Shown: positions 1 to 8,989 of the stretch, in pieces
Layout: the number at the start of each line of letters is the position of its first letter
How positions within the stretch are numbered: the stretch's first letter is position 1
DNA from: Hyphomicrobiales bacterium
GTDB taxonomy: Bacteria > Pseudomonadota > Alphaproteobacteria > Rhizobiales > Rhizobiaceae
Reading direction: 5' to 3'
Length of the DNA stretch: 48,225 nt
Assembly: GCA_030456445.1 (NCBI GenBank)
Contig: JAKDNM010000012.1
Span: 1 to 48,225, forward strand
Position numbers and translations under genes: made by a program
Notes under the pieces: model-generated
Databases searched by the model: none
What the model was told of the DNA's origin: nothing
What the model saw: the letters and a program-made list of their open reading frames with translations, nothing else

Positions 1-15
1 TGAAGGAAAACCTGC

Positions 16-1131
16 ATGGATCGCATCGGAGTGGGCCTGATCGGCACAGGCTATATGGGCAAATGCCATGCGCTCGCCTGGAACACGGTCCATCCGGTCT
101 TCGGCGACGTGCCGAAGCCGCGCCTCGTCCATCTTGCGGAGGCGAGCGCGCCGCTTGCCGAAAAGCGCGCCGACGAACTGGGCTTCGAAAAAGCGACCGG
201 CGACTGGCGCGACCTGATCGACGATCCGGAAATCGACGTGATCTCGATCACCACACCCAACAAGTTCCACGCCGAGATGGCGATCGTGGCGCTCGAAGCC
301 GGCAAGCATGTGTGGTGCGAAAAGCCGATGGCGCCGAGTTTTGCCGAGGCCGAGGCCATGGCCGAGGCGGCGAGACAATCCGGCAAGGTCGCCATGCTAG
401 GCTATAATTACATCCAGAACCCTATGGTCCGCCAAATCCGCAAGCTCTTGTCGGAAGGCGCGATCGGCTCGGTCAACCATGTGCGCGTCGAGATGGACGA
501 GGATTTCATGGCGGACCCGGACGCCCCCTTCGCAGCCCGCAACGAGCGGGCCAACGGCTATGGCGCGCTGGACGATTTCGCGGTCCATCCGCTCTCCATC
601 CTGCAAACGCTGTTCGGCAATATGACGCGTGTCCTGTGCGATATGGACAAGCCCTATGCCGACCGGCCGGTGGATGGCGGCAAGCGCCGTGCGGTGGAAA
701 ACCACGACATGGCGAGCGTTCTCTTCCATCTGCATGAAGGCATCTCCGGCGTTCTCATGGTCAACCGCACCGCCTGGGGCCGCAAGGGCCGCATCGCGCT
801 GCAGATCTTCGGCTCCAAGGGCTCGATCCTCTACGACCAGGAGCGCATGAACGAGATGCAGCTTTATCAGGCGCCCGGCCGGCCGGGCGAGCAGGGCTAT
901 CGCACCATCCTTGCCGGGCCGCAGCACCCGCCTTACGACCGCTTCATCCCCGCTCCCGGACATGGGCTCGGCTTCAATGAGTTGAAGACCATCGAATGCC
1001 GGCAGTTGATCGGCCGCATGCGGAGCGAAGATACGCTCGGCATCGGCTTTGCGGACGGACTGGAGATCGAGCGGACCGTCCACGCCATGGCCCGCTCCTT
1101 CGAGCGCGGCCGATGGGAAGTCGTGGCGTAA
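16..1131 (+). CDS. Gfo/Idh/MocA family NAD(P)-dependent oxidoreductase
   Basis: This 371-residue protein has the two-domain layout of the Gfo/Idh/MocA family, which oxidises or reduces sugars and cyclitols with a nicotinamide cofactor in the cytoplasm. The N-terminal Rossmann motif is GTGYMG at residues 10-15. The family's EKP signature is CEKP at 101-104, where Lys103 is the expected catalytic lysine. The ATG at 16 follows AAGGAA at 3-8 with normal spacing. The TGA at positions 1-3 may be the stop of an upstream gene outside the window, so this could be the last gene of a plus-strand operon. It converges on the methyltransferase gene with 9 bp between the stops. The substrate cannot be read from the sequence; sugar or inositol derivatives are plausible because another family member lies in the nearby transporter operon. 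Confidence 0.85.
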   Translation: MDRIGVGLIGTGYMGKCHALAWNTVHPVFGDVPKPRLVHLAEASAPLAEKRADELGFEKATGDWRDLIDDPEIDVISITTPNKFHAEMAIVALEAGKHVWCEKPMAPSFAEAEAMAEAARQSGKVAMLGYNYIQNPMVRQIRKLLSEGAIGSVNHVRVEMDEDFMADPDAPFAARNERANGYGALDDFAVHPLSILQTLFGNMTRVLCDMDKPYADRPVDGGKRRAVENHDMASVLFHLHEGISGVLMVNRTAWGRKGRIALQIFGSKGSILYDQERMNEMQLYQAPGRPGEQGYRTILAGPQHPPYDRFIPAPGHGLGFNELKTIECRQLIGRMRSEDTLGIGFADGLEIERTVHAMARSFERGRWEVVA

Positions 1132-1140
1132 CGCTTTCGA

Positions 1141-1914
1141 TCATTCGGCCCGCTTCGTCGCCGTGAACAGCGCCACGTCGATCTTGTAGCTGCCATCCGG
1201 CTCGGTGTCGAAATAGGACGTTGCCACCGAAGAGACACTCGTCTGCAGAGCGCGGATTGCCTTCACCTGGATTTCCGGCGTCCTCATGCGCTCCACCCAT
1301 GAACGGAACTCGAGGTGCAGGCGGAAGCCTTGGACGGAGCCCGCAAGCAGCCCGGCCCGCGCGATCGCGGCCTCCCATTCCGAGCGCGTATAGTTGCGCA
1401 CATGCGAACAGTCGCGCAAAAGTTCGATCGACTGGAAATAGGTGTCGAGCAGCGGCACGCCGGGCGTCACGGTATCGACCATCACAAAGAAACCGCCGGG
1501 CTCGAGCACCCGCACTGCCTCCGAAAGCGCGGCATCGAGGCTGCTCCAGTGATGGGCGCTGAAGCGGCTCACCACGGCATCGAAGCTCGCATCCTCGAAA
1601 GGCAGCGCCTCGACGGCTCCTTGCCGCGTCTTCACATTGGACAAGCCGCGCTCCCGCGCCGCATTCCCGACAATTTCCAGCATCTCGGGCGACAGATCGT
1701 AGGCGGTGATTTCCCGCACCAGCGGCGCCAGATTGAAGGTGACGTGCCCTCCGCCGCAGCCAAGATCGAGCACGCGAGCGGCCTTTCGTCCTCTCATCAC
1801 GTCCACCAGCGCCGAGAGGTCGTCGCTTTGCGAATGCACGGCGCTCTTCAGATAGGCCTCGGCACGCGAGCCGAACTGATTTCCCACCAGGGTTTCGTGA
1901 CTGGTCTGCGACAT
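1141..1914 (-). CDS. Class I SAM-dependent methyltransferase (UbiE/COQ5-like)
   Basis: The 257-residue product has a class I methyltransferase core. Motif I is VLDLGCGGG at about 48-56, followed by an acidic loop (AYDLSPEMLE, near 75-85) that would hold the ribose of S-adenosylmethionine, and a VLEPGGFF motif later on. The protein is soluble with no signal peptide. AAAGGA lies about 9 nt upstream of the ATG. The gene is transcribed away from the adjacent HTH regulator across a roughly 90-bp gap holding a palindrome, so it is probably that regulator's target. The acceptor molecule is unknown. UbiE-like annotation reflects fold only and does not imply ubiquinone synthesis. Confidence 0.82.
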   Translation of the reverse strand: MSQTSHETLVGNQFGSRAEAYLKSAVHSQSDDLSALVDVMRGRKAARVLDLGCGGGHVTFNLAPLVREITAYDLSPEMLEIVGNAARERGLSNVKTRQGAVEALPFEDASFDAVVSRFSAHHWSSLDAALSEAVRVLEPGGFFVMVDTVTPGVPLLDTYFQSIELLRDCSHVRNYTRSEWEAAIARAGLLAGSVQGFRLHLEFRSWVERMRTPEIQVKAIRALQTSVSSVATSYFDTEPDGSYKIDVALFTATKRAE

Positions 1915-1982
1915 CGTGGCCGTCCTTTTCTCGATGATCGGGCACCTGATACGACGACGTCGATACCGGTTTCAGTTCCATC

Positions 1983-1998
1983 TTTATACTGGTATAAA
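1983..1998. promoter_or_regulatory. Perfect palindrome in the divergent methyltransferase/regulator promoter
   Basis: The sequence TTTATAC-TG-GTATAAA has perfect 7-bp arms and a 2-bp centre. It lies 7 bp before the regulator ATG and 69 bp before the methyltransferase start. It overlaps possible -10 elements (TATACT and TATAAA) for the regulator. The position and symmetry suggest the operator of the adjacent HTH protein with autoregulation; this is an inference. Confidence 0.55.
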
Positions 1999-2005
1999 TC
2001 CCAAT

Positions 2006-2794
2006 ATGGTGATGGGGCAGACGACGGGACAACGGCGTGAACTCGGTGATTTCGTTCGCTCGCTACGCGAGAGGCTGACACCGCGGGAGGCGGGTCTGCC
2101 GGCTGGACAGCGGCGACGTACGCCCGGCCTCAGGCGCGAGGAGGCGGCGTTGCTCGCTGGCCTCAGCGTCACCTGGTACACCTGGCTGGAGCAGGGCCGG
2201 GAAATCTCCCTTTCGCCGCAGGCGCTGACCCGGCTGGCGTCGGCGCTTCGGCTCGGCCGAGCCGAACGGGCCTATCTGTTCGAACTCGCCTCGAAACGCG
2301 ACCCCGAACAGCCGCATCGTGAAAGCGCGAGCGCCCCGGCAGCCGCCCTCGCCTCGGTCGATCTCATCACGACGCCGGCCTATATCCTCGATCGTGCCTG
2401 GACGGCGCTCAGGTGGAACGCCTCGGCCCAGCATCTCTTCCCGGGATGGCTGGACGGCCAGGCTGACCGCAACCTGCTGCGTTTCATCTTTCTCGAACCG
2501 GCCGCCCGCGTGTTCATCCACGATTACGAGGCAAGGGCCAAGCGCGTGGTCGCCGAGTTCCGCGCCGATGTCAGTTCGTATCTGGCCGATCTCGAGATCG
2601 GCGACCTGGTGGATGGCCTCAACCGCCAAAGCGAATTGTTCGCACGCTACTGGCGCGACCACGCCGTACTCGGCCGCGAAGGTGGCGAGCGAACGTTCCA
2701 CCACCCCGTCGACGGCTTCCTGCGCTACGAACAGGTCACCTTCGCACTCGTCGGCCATCCGGATCTGAAGCTGACGATTCTCAGGCGCGCCTGA
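2006..2794 (+). CDS. XRE-type helix-turn-helix regulator with MmyB-like C-terminal domain
   Basis: This is a 262-residue transcription factor. Residues about 8-75 form an XRE-type HTH domain with the phrase RTPGLRREEAALLAG, followed by SVTWYTWLEQGR, both hallmarks of the MmyB-like family. The remainder matches the ligand-sensing MmyB-like domain (NASAQHLFPGW, then LLRFIFLEP). The reading frame is open further upstream, but ATG 2006 (MVMGQTTGQRRELGDFVRSL) fits the family start and leaves the palindrome in the leader. Such regulators commonly sit next to a divergent enzyme gene that they control, here the methyltransferase. The gene ends directly against the convergent SDR gene with no intervening base. 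Confidence 0.85.
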   Translation: MVMGQTTGQRRELGDFVRSLRERLTPREAGLPAGQRRRTPGLRREEAALLAGLSVTWYTWLEQGREISLSPQALTRLASALRLGRAERAYLFELASKRDPEQPHRESASAPAAALASVDLITTPAYILDRAWTALRWNASAQHLFPGWLDGQADRNLLRFIFLEPAARVFIHDYEARAKRVVAEFRADVSSYLADLEIGDLVDGLNRQSELFARYWRDHAVLGREGGERTFHHPVDGFLRYEQVTFALVGHPDLKLTILRRA

Positions 2795-3592
2795 CTAATC
2801 CGACGTCCCCACCACATTCTGGTCGTAGTCGATCAGAGAGCCGGTGATGACGCCCGACTGCGGGCTCAAGAGATAGCAGACGAGGTCCGCGAGTTGGTCC
2901 GGCTTGACCAATTGGCCCATGGGCGACGCGGCTTCCGCCTGCGCCAGCCAGTCGTTGGACGCGGCGTGCCACTTCTTCTGCACCTCGTCCTCGCCCGGCG
3001 TGTCCATCCAGCCCGGCAGCACCGCGTTGCAGCGGATGCGATTGCCGCGATGGGCATAGGCGACGTTCTTCGTCAGCGTCGCCAGCGCGCCCTTGGAGGA
3101 GGAGTACGGCGCGAGAAAAGGCTGGCCGCCATGGCCGGACATCGAAAGCACGTTGACGATCGAACCGGGCTCGCCGGCGTCGATGAGCGCCTTGACCACG
3201 CTTTGCATCAGGAAGAACGGCCCGCGCACATTGATGGCGAAAAGCCGGTCGAAGACTTCCGGCGTCGTGTCGAGAATCGACCCGCGCTCGGACGAACCGG
3301 CGGCGTTGACGAGCGCGTTGACCGTGCCGAAAGCGCCCAACGCCGCCTCGACCACGCGCCGGCAATCCTCGACCCGGCCTAGATCGGCGGAAACGAAGCG
3401 CACATCGGCACCGGACGCCGATAGTTCGGCCACGGCTTTGCGGCCCTTTTCCTCCGAGCGCCCGACCAGCACGAGCTTGCGGCAGCCTTCGGCGACCAGC
3501 CTCTTTGCGATGGCGAAGCCGATCCCCTGCCCGCCGCCGGTGACGATGGCGCGAGTGCCATCGTTGCGCCGGGCTAAATCCGCCGCGCTCAC
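2795..3592 (-). CDS. Short-chain dehydrogenase/reductase (SDR), last gene of the sugar operon
   Basis: The 265-residue classical SDR has the cofactor motif TGGGQGIG at 18-25, NAAG at 97-100, a catalytic serine around 150-152, and YSSSK giving Tyr163 and Lys167. The start is GTG and overlaps the stop of the upstream oxidoreductase gene by 4 bp (GTGA), so the two are translationally coupled. Its place as the last gene of a binding protein-permease-ATPase-oxidoreductase operon suggests that it acts on the imported sugar, cyclitol or a derived keto compound. The exact substrate is not determinable. It ends back to back with the convergent regulator. Confidence 0.85.
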   Translation of the reverse strand: MSAADLARRNDGTRAIVTGGGQGIGFAIAKRLVAEGCRKLVLVGRSEEKGRKAVAELSASGADVRFVSADLGRVEDCRRVVEAALGAFGTVNALVNAAGSSERGSILDTTPEVFDRLFAINVRGPFFLMQSVVKALIDAGEPGSIVNVLSMSGHGGQPFLAPYSSSKGALATLTKNVAYAHRGNRIRCNAVLPGWMDTPGEDEVQKKWHAASNDWLAQAEAASPMGQLVKPDQLADLVCYLLSPQSGVITGSLIDYDQNVVGTSD

Positions 3593-4593
3593 AGGTCGAA
3601 CTCCGACATCTTCACCGTTCGGCCTTCCCTGACCGAGCGCAGCGCCGCTTCCGCCATGGCGAGCGCGATCAGCCCGTCCTCGCCGCTCGGATGCGCCTTG
3701 CGCCCCTTCTCGACCGCCTCGATGAAGCTCGCGATCTCGTTGGCGTAGGCTTCCGTGTAGCGGGTCATGAAGAAATCATGGAGCGGCGGCCGGGTGTAGC
3801 CGTTGCCGTTGGCGATCTCGATGGCGACCGGGCGCTGGTTTTCCGCCGCCACCATGCCCTTGGAGCCGTGCACCTCGATGCGCTGGTCGTAGCCATAGGT
3901 GGCGCGGCGCGAATTGGAGATCGCGCAGTGCCGGCCATCCCTGGTCGTGATGATGACGCTGGCCGAATCATAGTCGCCTAATTTCCCGATCTTCTTGTCG
4001 ACCAGCACCGAAGCCTGCGCGGTCACCGTCGCCGCTTCCTCGCCGAGCAGGAAACGCGCCATGTCGAAATCGTGGATGGTCATGTCCTTGAAGATGCCGC
4101 CGGAGCGCGTGATGTATTCGGCCGGCGGCGCACCGGGGTCGCGCGAGACGATCTGCACCATCTCCACCTTGCCGACCGCGCCGTCGTCGATCGCCTTGCG
4201 CACGGCGGCGAAATGCGGGTCGAAGCGGCGGTTGAAGCCGACCATCAGCGTCGCCTTCGTCTCTTTCACCACCGTCAGGCAGGTCTTGACGCGGCCGATA
4301 TCGAGGTCGATCGGCTTTTCGCAGAAGATCGCCTTGCCGGCGCGCGCGAAGCGCTCGATCAGATCGGCATGGGTATCGGTCGGCGTACAGATGACGACGG
4401 CGTCTATGTCGCCGGCCTTTTCGATGGCCTCGATCGTGCACACCTGTGCACCATAGGCCGAGGCAAGATCGGAGGCGGCCTTCCCGACCGCGTCCGCCAC
4501 CGCGGCGAGTTTGGCCACCGGATTGGCGGCGATTGCCTTTGCATGAACCTTGCCGATACGCCCCGCGCCCAGCAGCCCGAATCTCACTGTCAT
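3589..4593 (-). CDS. Inositol 2-dehydrogenase-like Gfo/Idh/MocA oxidoreductase
   Basis: The 334-residue enzyme resembles myo-inositol 2-dehydrogenase (IolG). The Rossmann motif GAGRIG is at 9-14. EKP is at 91-93, with Lys92 as the catalytic base partner. The segment SGGIFKDMTIHDFDMARFL near 163-181 carries the HDFD residues typical of IolG. The reaction would be NAD-dependent oxidation of an axial hydroxyl on inositol or a related sugar. AGGGAT lies 7 nt before the ATG. It follows the transporter ATPase gene by about 70 bp and overlaps the next gene, so it appears to process the imported substrate. No other iol genes (iolB, C, D, E) are in the window, so a different cyclitol or hexose remains possible. 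Confidence 0.72.
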   Translation of the reverse strand: MTVRFGLLGAGRIGKVHAKAIAANPVAKLAAVADAVGKAASDLASAYGAQVCTIEAIEKAGDIDAVVICTPTDTHADLIERFARAGKAIFCEKPIDLDIGRVKTCLTVVKETKATLMVGFNRRFDPHFAAVRKAIDDGAVGKVEMVQIVSRDPGAPPAEYITRSGGIFKDMTIHDFDMARFLLGEEAATVTAQASVLVDKKIGKLGDYDSASVIITTRDGRHCAISNSRRATYGYDQRIEVHGSKGMVAAENQRPVAIEIANGNGYTRPPLHDFFMTRYTEAYANEIASFIEAVEKGRKAHPSGEDGLIALAMAEAALRSVREGRTVKMSEFDL

Positions 4594-4663
4594 GGAATAT
4601 CCCTACGATGAAGAGCACCGATGCAATCGCATGGCTTGCGATACAGGGCGCACAGGATGATGG

Positions 4664-5496
<833 letters not shown>

Positions 5497-5497
<1 letters not shown>

Positions 5498-6630
5498 CAG
5501 CGTTCTCCCGTTACGCGGCGGCGGATCGAGCTGTTGAACAGGACCGCGATCAAAAGCATCGCGCCCAGGAACACCTGGAACCAGTCGCTCGGAGCCCCGG
5601 CAAAGAGGATGCCTTGCTGCACGACGCCGAAGATCAGCGCGCCGAGACAGGCGCCGATCACCGAACCGTAGCCGCCCGTGAGCAGGCAGCCGCCGATGAC
5701 GGCCGCGATGATGGCCTCGAATTCCTTCAGGAGGCCACGGTCGGCGGCCGCCGAGCCGAACTCGAACACCTGGCAGGCGGCGAAGACGGTGGCACAGAAG
5801 GCCGTCGCCATGAACAGCGATATCTTCACCGCGCTAACCGGCACCCCGACATTGCGTGCCGCGTTGGCGTCGCCGCCGGACGCGAATATCCAGTTGCCGA
5901 TCCGCGTCCTGGTCAAAACGACGTGACCGACCACGGCAAGGGCGAAAGCCCAGACGATCAGCATGGGAATGCCGGGAACCGCAGGCGCCCCGTTCGGCAG
6001 CTTGAGGATGATGCCGTTGTCGGCCAGCCACTGGAAGAAGCCGGGAAACAACTTGGCGGAAAACAGGGACGCCACGAAGCTGTCGTCCGAATATTCCTTC
6101 AGGCCGCTGACGATGGTGCGGTTGGTGAAGAGGATCGAAAGAGCGATCGTCAGCCCGCGCAATATATAGAGCGACGCAAGCGTGACGATGAAGGAAGGTA
6201 GCCGCGTGCGCACGATGATATAGCCATTGAGCGCACCGATCGCCATCGCCACGACGAAGGCGAGGACGACGCTGACGCCGATCGGCACATCGAAATAGAT
6301 CGTCGGGATGGCGATCATCATGCCGCTGAAGCCGATCATCGATCCGACGGAAAGATCGAATTCCCCGCCGATCATCAAAAGCGCGGCACCCGACCCGATG
6401 ATCATAAGCTGCGCCGTGACGGTCATCCAGCTCAGGATGCCATCGGAAGCGAACATGCCAGTGTCGCCCGCGGCGAAGGTGAAGAAGAGGAAGACCAGGA
6501 CCACGCCGGCAAGAGCGCCGGAATCCGGTCGTACCATCAGCCGCTGGTACCAGGACTGGCGGCCCAGTCGCTCATCGACGACGTCGACGATAGGCGTCGC
6601 GGGCGTGCCGGGATCGGAACGTTCGGCCAT
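5497..6630 (-). CDS. Sugar ABC transporter permease (RbsC/FrcC family)
   Basis: This 377-residue inner-membrane protein has about ten hydrophobic segments and the BPD_transp_2 pattern of CUT2 permeases. Motifs include [38 protein letters not shown] (split around a turn) and a late [19 protein letters not shown] loop that contacts the ATPase. An extra cytoplasmic N-terminal extension of about 35 residues precedes the first membrane segment. GAGGTGAG lies directly upstream of the ATG. It is separated from the binding-protein gene by about 100 bp containing a strong hairpin and overlaps the ATPase gene. Confidence 0.93.
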
Positions 6631-6686
6631 TTCTCACCTCGCATATTGTGCCAGGACGCGTGACGCAGCGGCCGCCCGTCCGTCGA

Positions 6687-6718
6687 GGAAGGAAAGGCGG
6701 GCCCGCTTGGGGCCCGCC
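6687..6718 (-). terminator. Stem-loop between binding-protein and permease genes
   Basis: Eleven nt after the stop of the binding-protein gene the minus strand folds into a perfect 9-bp stem, GGCGGGCCC with GGGCCCGCC, with a 5-nt loop, followed by TTTCCTTCC. The following run is only weakly U-rich, so it is likely a partial terminator or an mRNA-stabilising 3' structure rather than a full stop, because the permease and ATPase genes lie downstream without another clear promoter. Such a structure is commonly how binding proteins come to be made in excess over membrane components. Confidence 0.7.
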
Positions 6719-6728
6719 GGTCGAAGCC

Positions 6729-7685
6729 TCAGCGATACTCGCCGGCCAGTTTCTCGACCAGTTCGATGTTCTTCTTGGTCACGAAGCCCGGGCCGGTATT
6801 GACGTTGTTTGAGGGCATTACGCCGTAGCGGACATACTGGGTGAGGAACACGATCGGCAGATAGCCCTGCAGATAAGGTTGCTGGTCGATCGCCGCATCC
6901 ATGGTGCCGTCCTTGATCGCCTTGGAGATATCCGCGTCGAGGTCGAACGAGATGACGCTCTTGAACTTCGAGCGCGAGCCGCTGTCGCCGATATATTTGA
7001 TCGTCGGGTCCGCCGAATTCGGCCCAAGGGTTATAATGCCGTCCGTATCCGGGTGGCTGGCGATGAACGCCTTGACCTTGTTGTAGATTCCGGTTGGGTC
7101 GATGCCTGAATCGATCATCTGGTCGCCCAGCTTGACGCCGAGGCCGTCGGCATAGCCCTGGCAACGCTGAACCGATGCGGGGTTGGTGATGTAATGATTG
7201 ACGCACAGGAAGTGGGTTACGCCGGCCGCCTTGGCCCGCTCGCCCGCACCCTTGCCCGCGTCGTATTCGGGCTGGCCGATATGCATCATCGCGCCGAGCT
7301 CCTTGGACTGCTCGGCGGTGCCCGAATTCACCGTGATGACCGGGATGCCCTTGGCGACGGCGCCCTGGATGGCCGATTGCAGAACATCGAAATCGGCGAT
7401 CGTGGTGACGATGCCGTTCGGGTTGGAAGCGGTCGCCTGCTGGATGATACGCGCCATGTCGGCGATGTCGCCGGTCGGCGGATTGCGATACTCGACCTTC
7501 ACGCCCTCGTCGTGCTCGGCATTCTTGATCGCGTTCTTGATGACGTTCCACCATGAATCCGAATCCGGCGCATGGCTGACGAAGACGAAACGCTCATTGT
7601 CGGCAAGCGCGGAAGAAGTGGTCGTCGCCACCCCCACCACCATCGCCGCGGCCATGAGCACGCCGCGCAACAAAACAGTTTTCAT
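6729..7685 (-). CDS. Periplasmic sugar-binding protein of an ABC importer (PBP1 type)
   Basis: The 318-residue protein begins with a Sec signal peptide (hydrophobic LMAAAMVVGVA, cleavage after ALA28). The mature part follows the type 1 periplasmic binding protein pattern: FVFVSHAPDSDSWWNVIKNA at the start, then IPVITVNSG, and DGIITLGPN. The ATG at 7685 is chosen because GGGAGGAT lies 5-7 nt upstream and the signal peptide starts there; the frame stays open upstream but overlaps the divergent gene. It captures the substrate in the periplasm for the adjacent permease and ATPase. The PBP1 class binds pentoses, hexoses or inositol; the ligand here is not identified. It is the first gene of the five-gene operon. 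Confidence 0.92.
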   Translation of the reverse strand: MKTVLLRGVLMAAAMVVGVATTTSSALADNERFVFVSHAPDSDSWWNVIKNAIKNAEHDEGVKVEYRNPPTGDIADMARIIQQATASNPNGIVTTIADFDVLQSAIQGAVAKGIPVITVNSGTAEQSKELGAMMHIGQPEYDAGKGAGERAKAAGVTHFLCVNHYITNPASVQRCQGYADGLGVKLGDQMIDSGIDPTGIYNKVKAFIASHPDTDGIITLGPNSADPTIKYIGDSGSRSKFKSVISFDLDADISKAIKDGTMDAAIDQQPYLQGYLPIVFLTQYVRYGVMPSNNVNTGPGFVTKKNIELVEKLAGEYR

Positions 7686-7771
7686 CGATAATCCTCCCTT
7701 GGATACACTCAGGCGCCGCATCTTACGCCCGCCCCGCGGCGCCGCAAGCTGCGCTCCTCCCAATTCAGCGC

Positions 7772-7800
7772 AGAATAGAATTTTTATACCATTCCTGCAA
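7772..7800 (-). promoter_or_regulatory. Sigma-70-like promoter of the sugar transporter operon
   Basis: On the minus strand TTGCAG (7795-7800) is followed after 17 bp by TATTCT (7772-7777). Transcription would start near 7765, about 80 nt before the binding-protein ATG. The promoter overlaps the first copy of the direct repeat, consistent with control by repression. Confidence 0.55.
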
Positions 7801-7825
7801 TTGAGTAGAATATTAATTCCATTTT
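7776..7825. repeat. Direct repeat with 30-bp period, candidate operator
   Basis: Two AT-rich 20-mers, TAGAATTTTTATACCATTCC (7776-7795) and TAGAATATTAATTCCATTTT (7806-7825), match at 16 of 20 positions and start exactly 30 bp apart, about three helical turns. The second contains the palindrome GAAT-ATTA-ATTC. They sit in an AT-rich island inside high-GC DNA between the divergent transporter operon and the monooxygenase gene. I infer binding sites for a sugar-responsive repressor; its gene is not in the window. Confidence 0.6.
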
Positions 7826-7866
7826 GGTGCAGGGATGTCAAGCGGTCGCTAGACGCCGGCAAGCCA

Positions 7867-7895
7867 TTTGCAGCCGCCGCAGGTGTCCCTATATT
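7867..7895 (+). promoter_or_regulatory. Candidate promoter of the LLM oxidoreductase gene
   Basis: TTTGCA (7867-7872) and TATATT (7890-7895) are 17 bp apart. The expected start lies 7 nt beyond the -10 element, which is the A of the ATG at 7902. The transcript may therefore be leaderless, which fits the lack of a well-placed ribosome binding site. Confidence 0.45.
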
Positions 7896-7901
7896 CGCGC
7901 G

Positions 7902-8903
7902 ATGATACCGATCTCCGTTCTCGACCTCTCGCCCGTCCCGCAAGGCTCCAATGCGGCGCAATCCCTCAAGAACACGCTCGACCTCGCCCGGCACGCCGAG
8001 AAGCTGGGTTACCGGCGCTACTGGCTGGCCGAGCACCACAACATGACGGGCATCGCCAGCGCCGCGACGGCGGTCGTCATCGGCCATGTCGCGGCCGGCA
8101 CCTCGACGATCCGGGTAGGCGCAGGCGGCATCATGCTGCCCAACCATTCGCCGCTGATGGTGGCGGAAGCGTTCGGCACGCTGGCATCGCTGTTTCCCGG
8201 CCGTATCGATCTCGGCCTCGGCCGCGCGCCGGGCACCGATCAACTGACGGCGCGGGCGCTGCGCCGCAATCTCCATTCCGACGCCGACGCATTCCCGCAG
8301 GACGTGGTCGAGCTTATGGGCTATTTCCGGCCGGTCGAAGAGGGGCAGCGGGTGCGTGCCGTGCCGGGCGCCGGTCTCGATGTCCCGATCTGGATTCTCG
8401 GCTCCAGCCTGTTTGGCGCGCAGCTTGCCGCGATGCTCGGCCTGCCCTACGCTTTCGCCTCGCATTTCGCGCCGGGCGAAATGGAACGCGCTGTCGCGAT
8501 CTACCGGGAACGCTTCCAGCCGTCCGAGCAGTTGCAGAAGCCGCATGTGATGCTCGGCCTCAACGTCTTCGCCGCCGAGACCGACGAGGAGGCGCGGCTG
8601 CTTTTGACCTCGCAGCAGCAGGCCTTCGTCAATCTGCGCAGCGGCCGCCCCGGCCAGCTTCCGCCGCCGGTCGCCGGCTATTACGAAACACTCGAGCCGA
8701 TGGCCAAGGCGATGATCGACCAGGCGCTTTCCTGCACGGTCGTCGGGTCACCGGAGACGGTCAAGCACGGCGTAAAGGCGTTCGCGGAGGCGACCGGCGC
8801 CGACGAGATCATGGTCACCGGCCAGATATTCGACCACCACGCACGAATCCGTTCCTTCGAGATCGCGGCGGAGGCGATGCGGGAAGCCGCCGACACCGCC
8901 TGA
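7902..8903 (+). CDS. LLM class flavin-dependent oxidoreductase (MsnO8-like)
   Basis: The 333-residue protein belongs to the bacterial luciferase-like monooxygenase superfamily, which uses reduced FMN and oxygen in the cytoplasm. The start [18 protein letters not shown], the [10 protein letters not shown] motif near residue 40, and [17 protein letters not shown] plus [17 protein letters not shown] are characteristic of the MsnO8-like subgroup. The frame extends upstream, but ATG 7902 matches the conserved family N-terminus. It diverges from the sugar operon. The substrate is unknown; members are often annotated only by family. Confidence 0.88.
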   Translation: MIPISVLDLSPVPQGSNAAQSLKNTLDLARHAEKLGYRRYWLAEHHNMTGIASAATAVVIGHVAAGTSTIRVGAGGIMLPNHSPLMVAEAFGTLASLFPGRIDLGLGRAPGTDQLTARALRRNLHSDADAFPQDVVELMGYFRPVEEGQRVRAVPGAGLDVPIWILGSSLFGAQLAAMLGLPYAFASHFAPGEMERAVAIYRERFQPSEQLQKPHVMLGLNVFAAETDEEARLLLTSQQQAFVNLRSGRPGQLPPPVAGYYETLEPMAKAMIDQALSCTVVGSPETVKHGVKAFAEATGADEIMVTGQIFDHHARIRSFEIAAEAMREAADTA

Positions 8904-8989
8904 CGCCTCGTTGCTTTGCGCATTCGGCCATTGTACGGCATGTTGCCTTCCCGGCGCGCCGCGCCGCAGATTCGCGCAGGAGCCGTTCG

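Noticed and set aside
7686-8546. Upstream extension of the sugar-binding-protein frame to about 605 codons
   Set aside because: The extension lies antisense to the LLM gene; the signal peptide and ribosome binding site fix the start at 7685.
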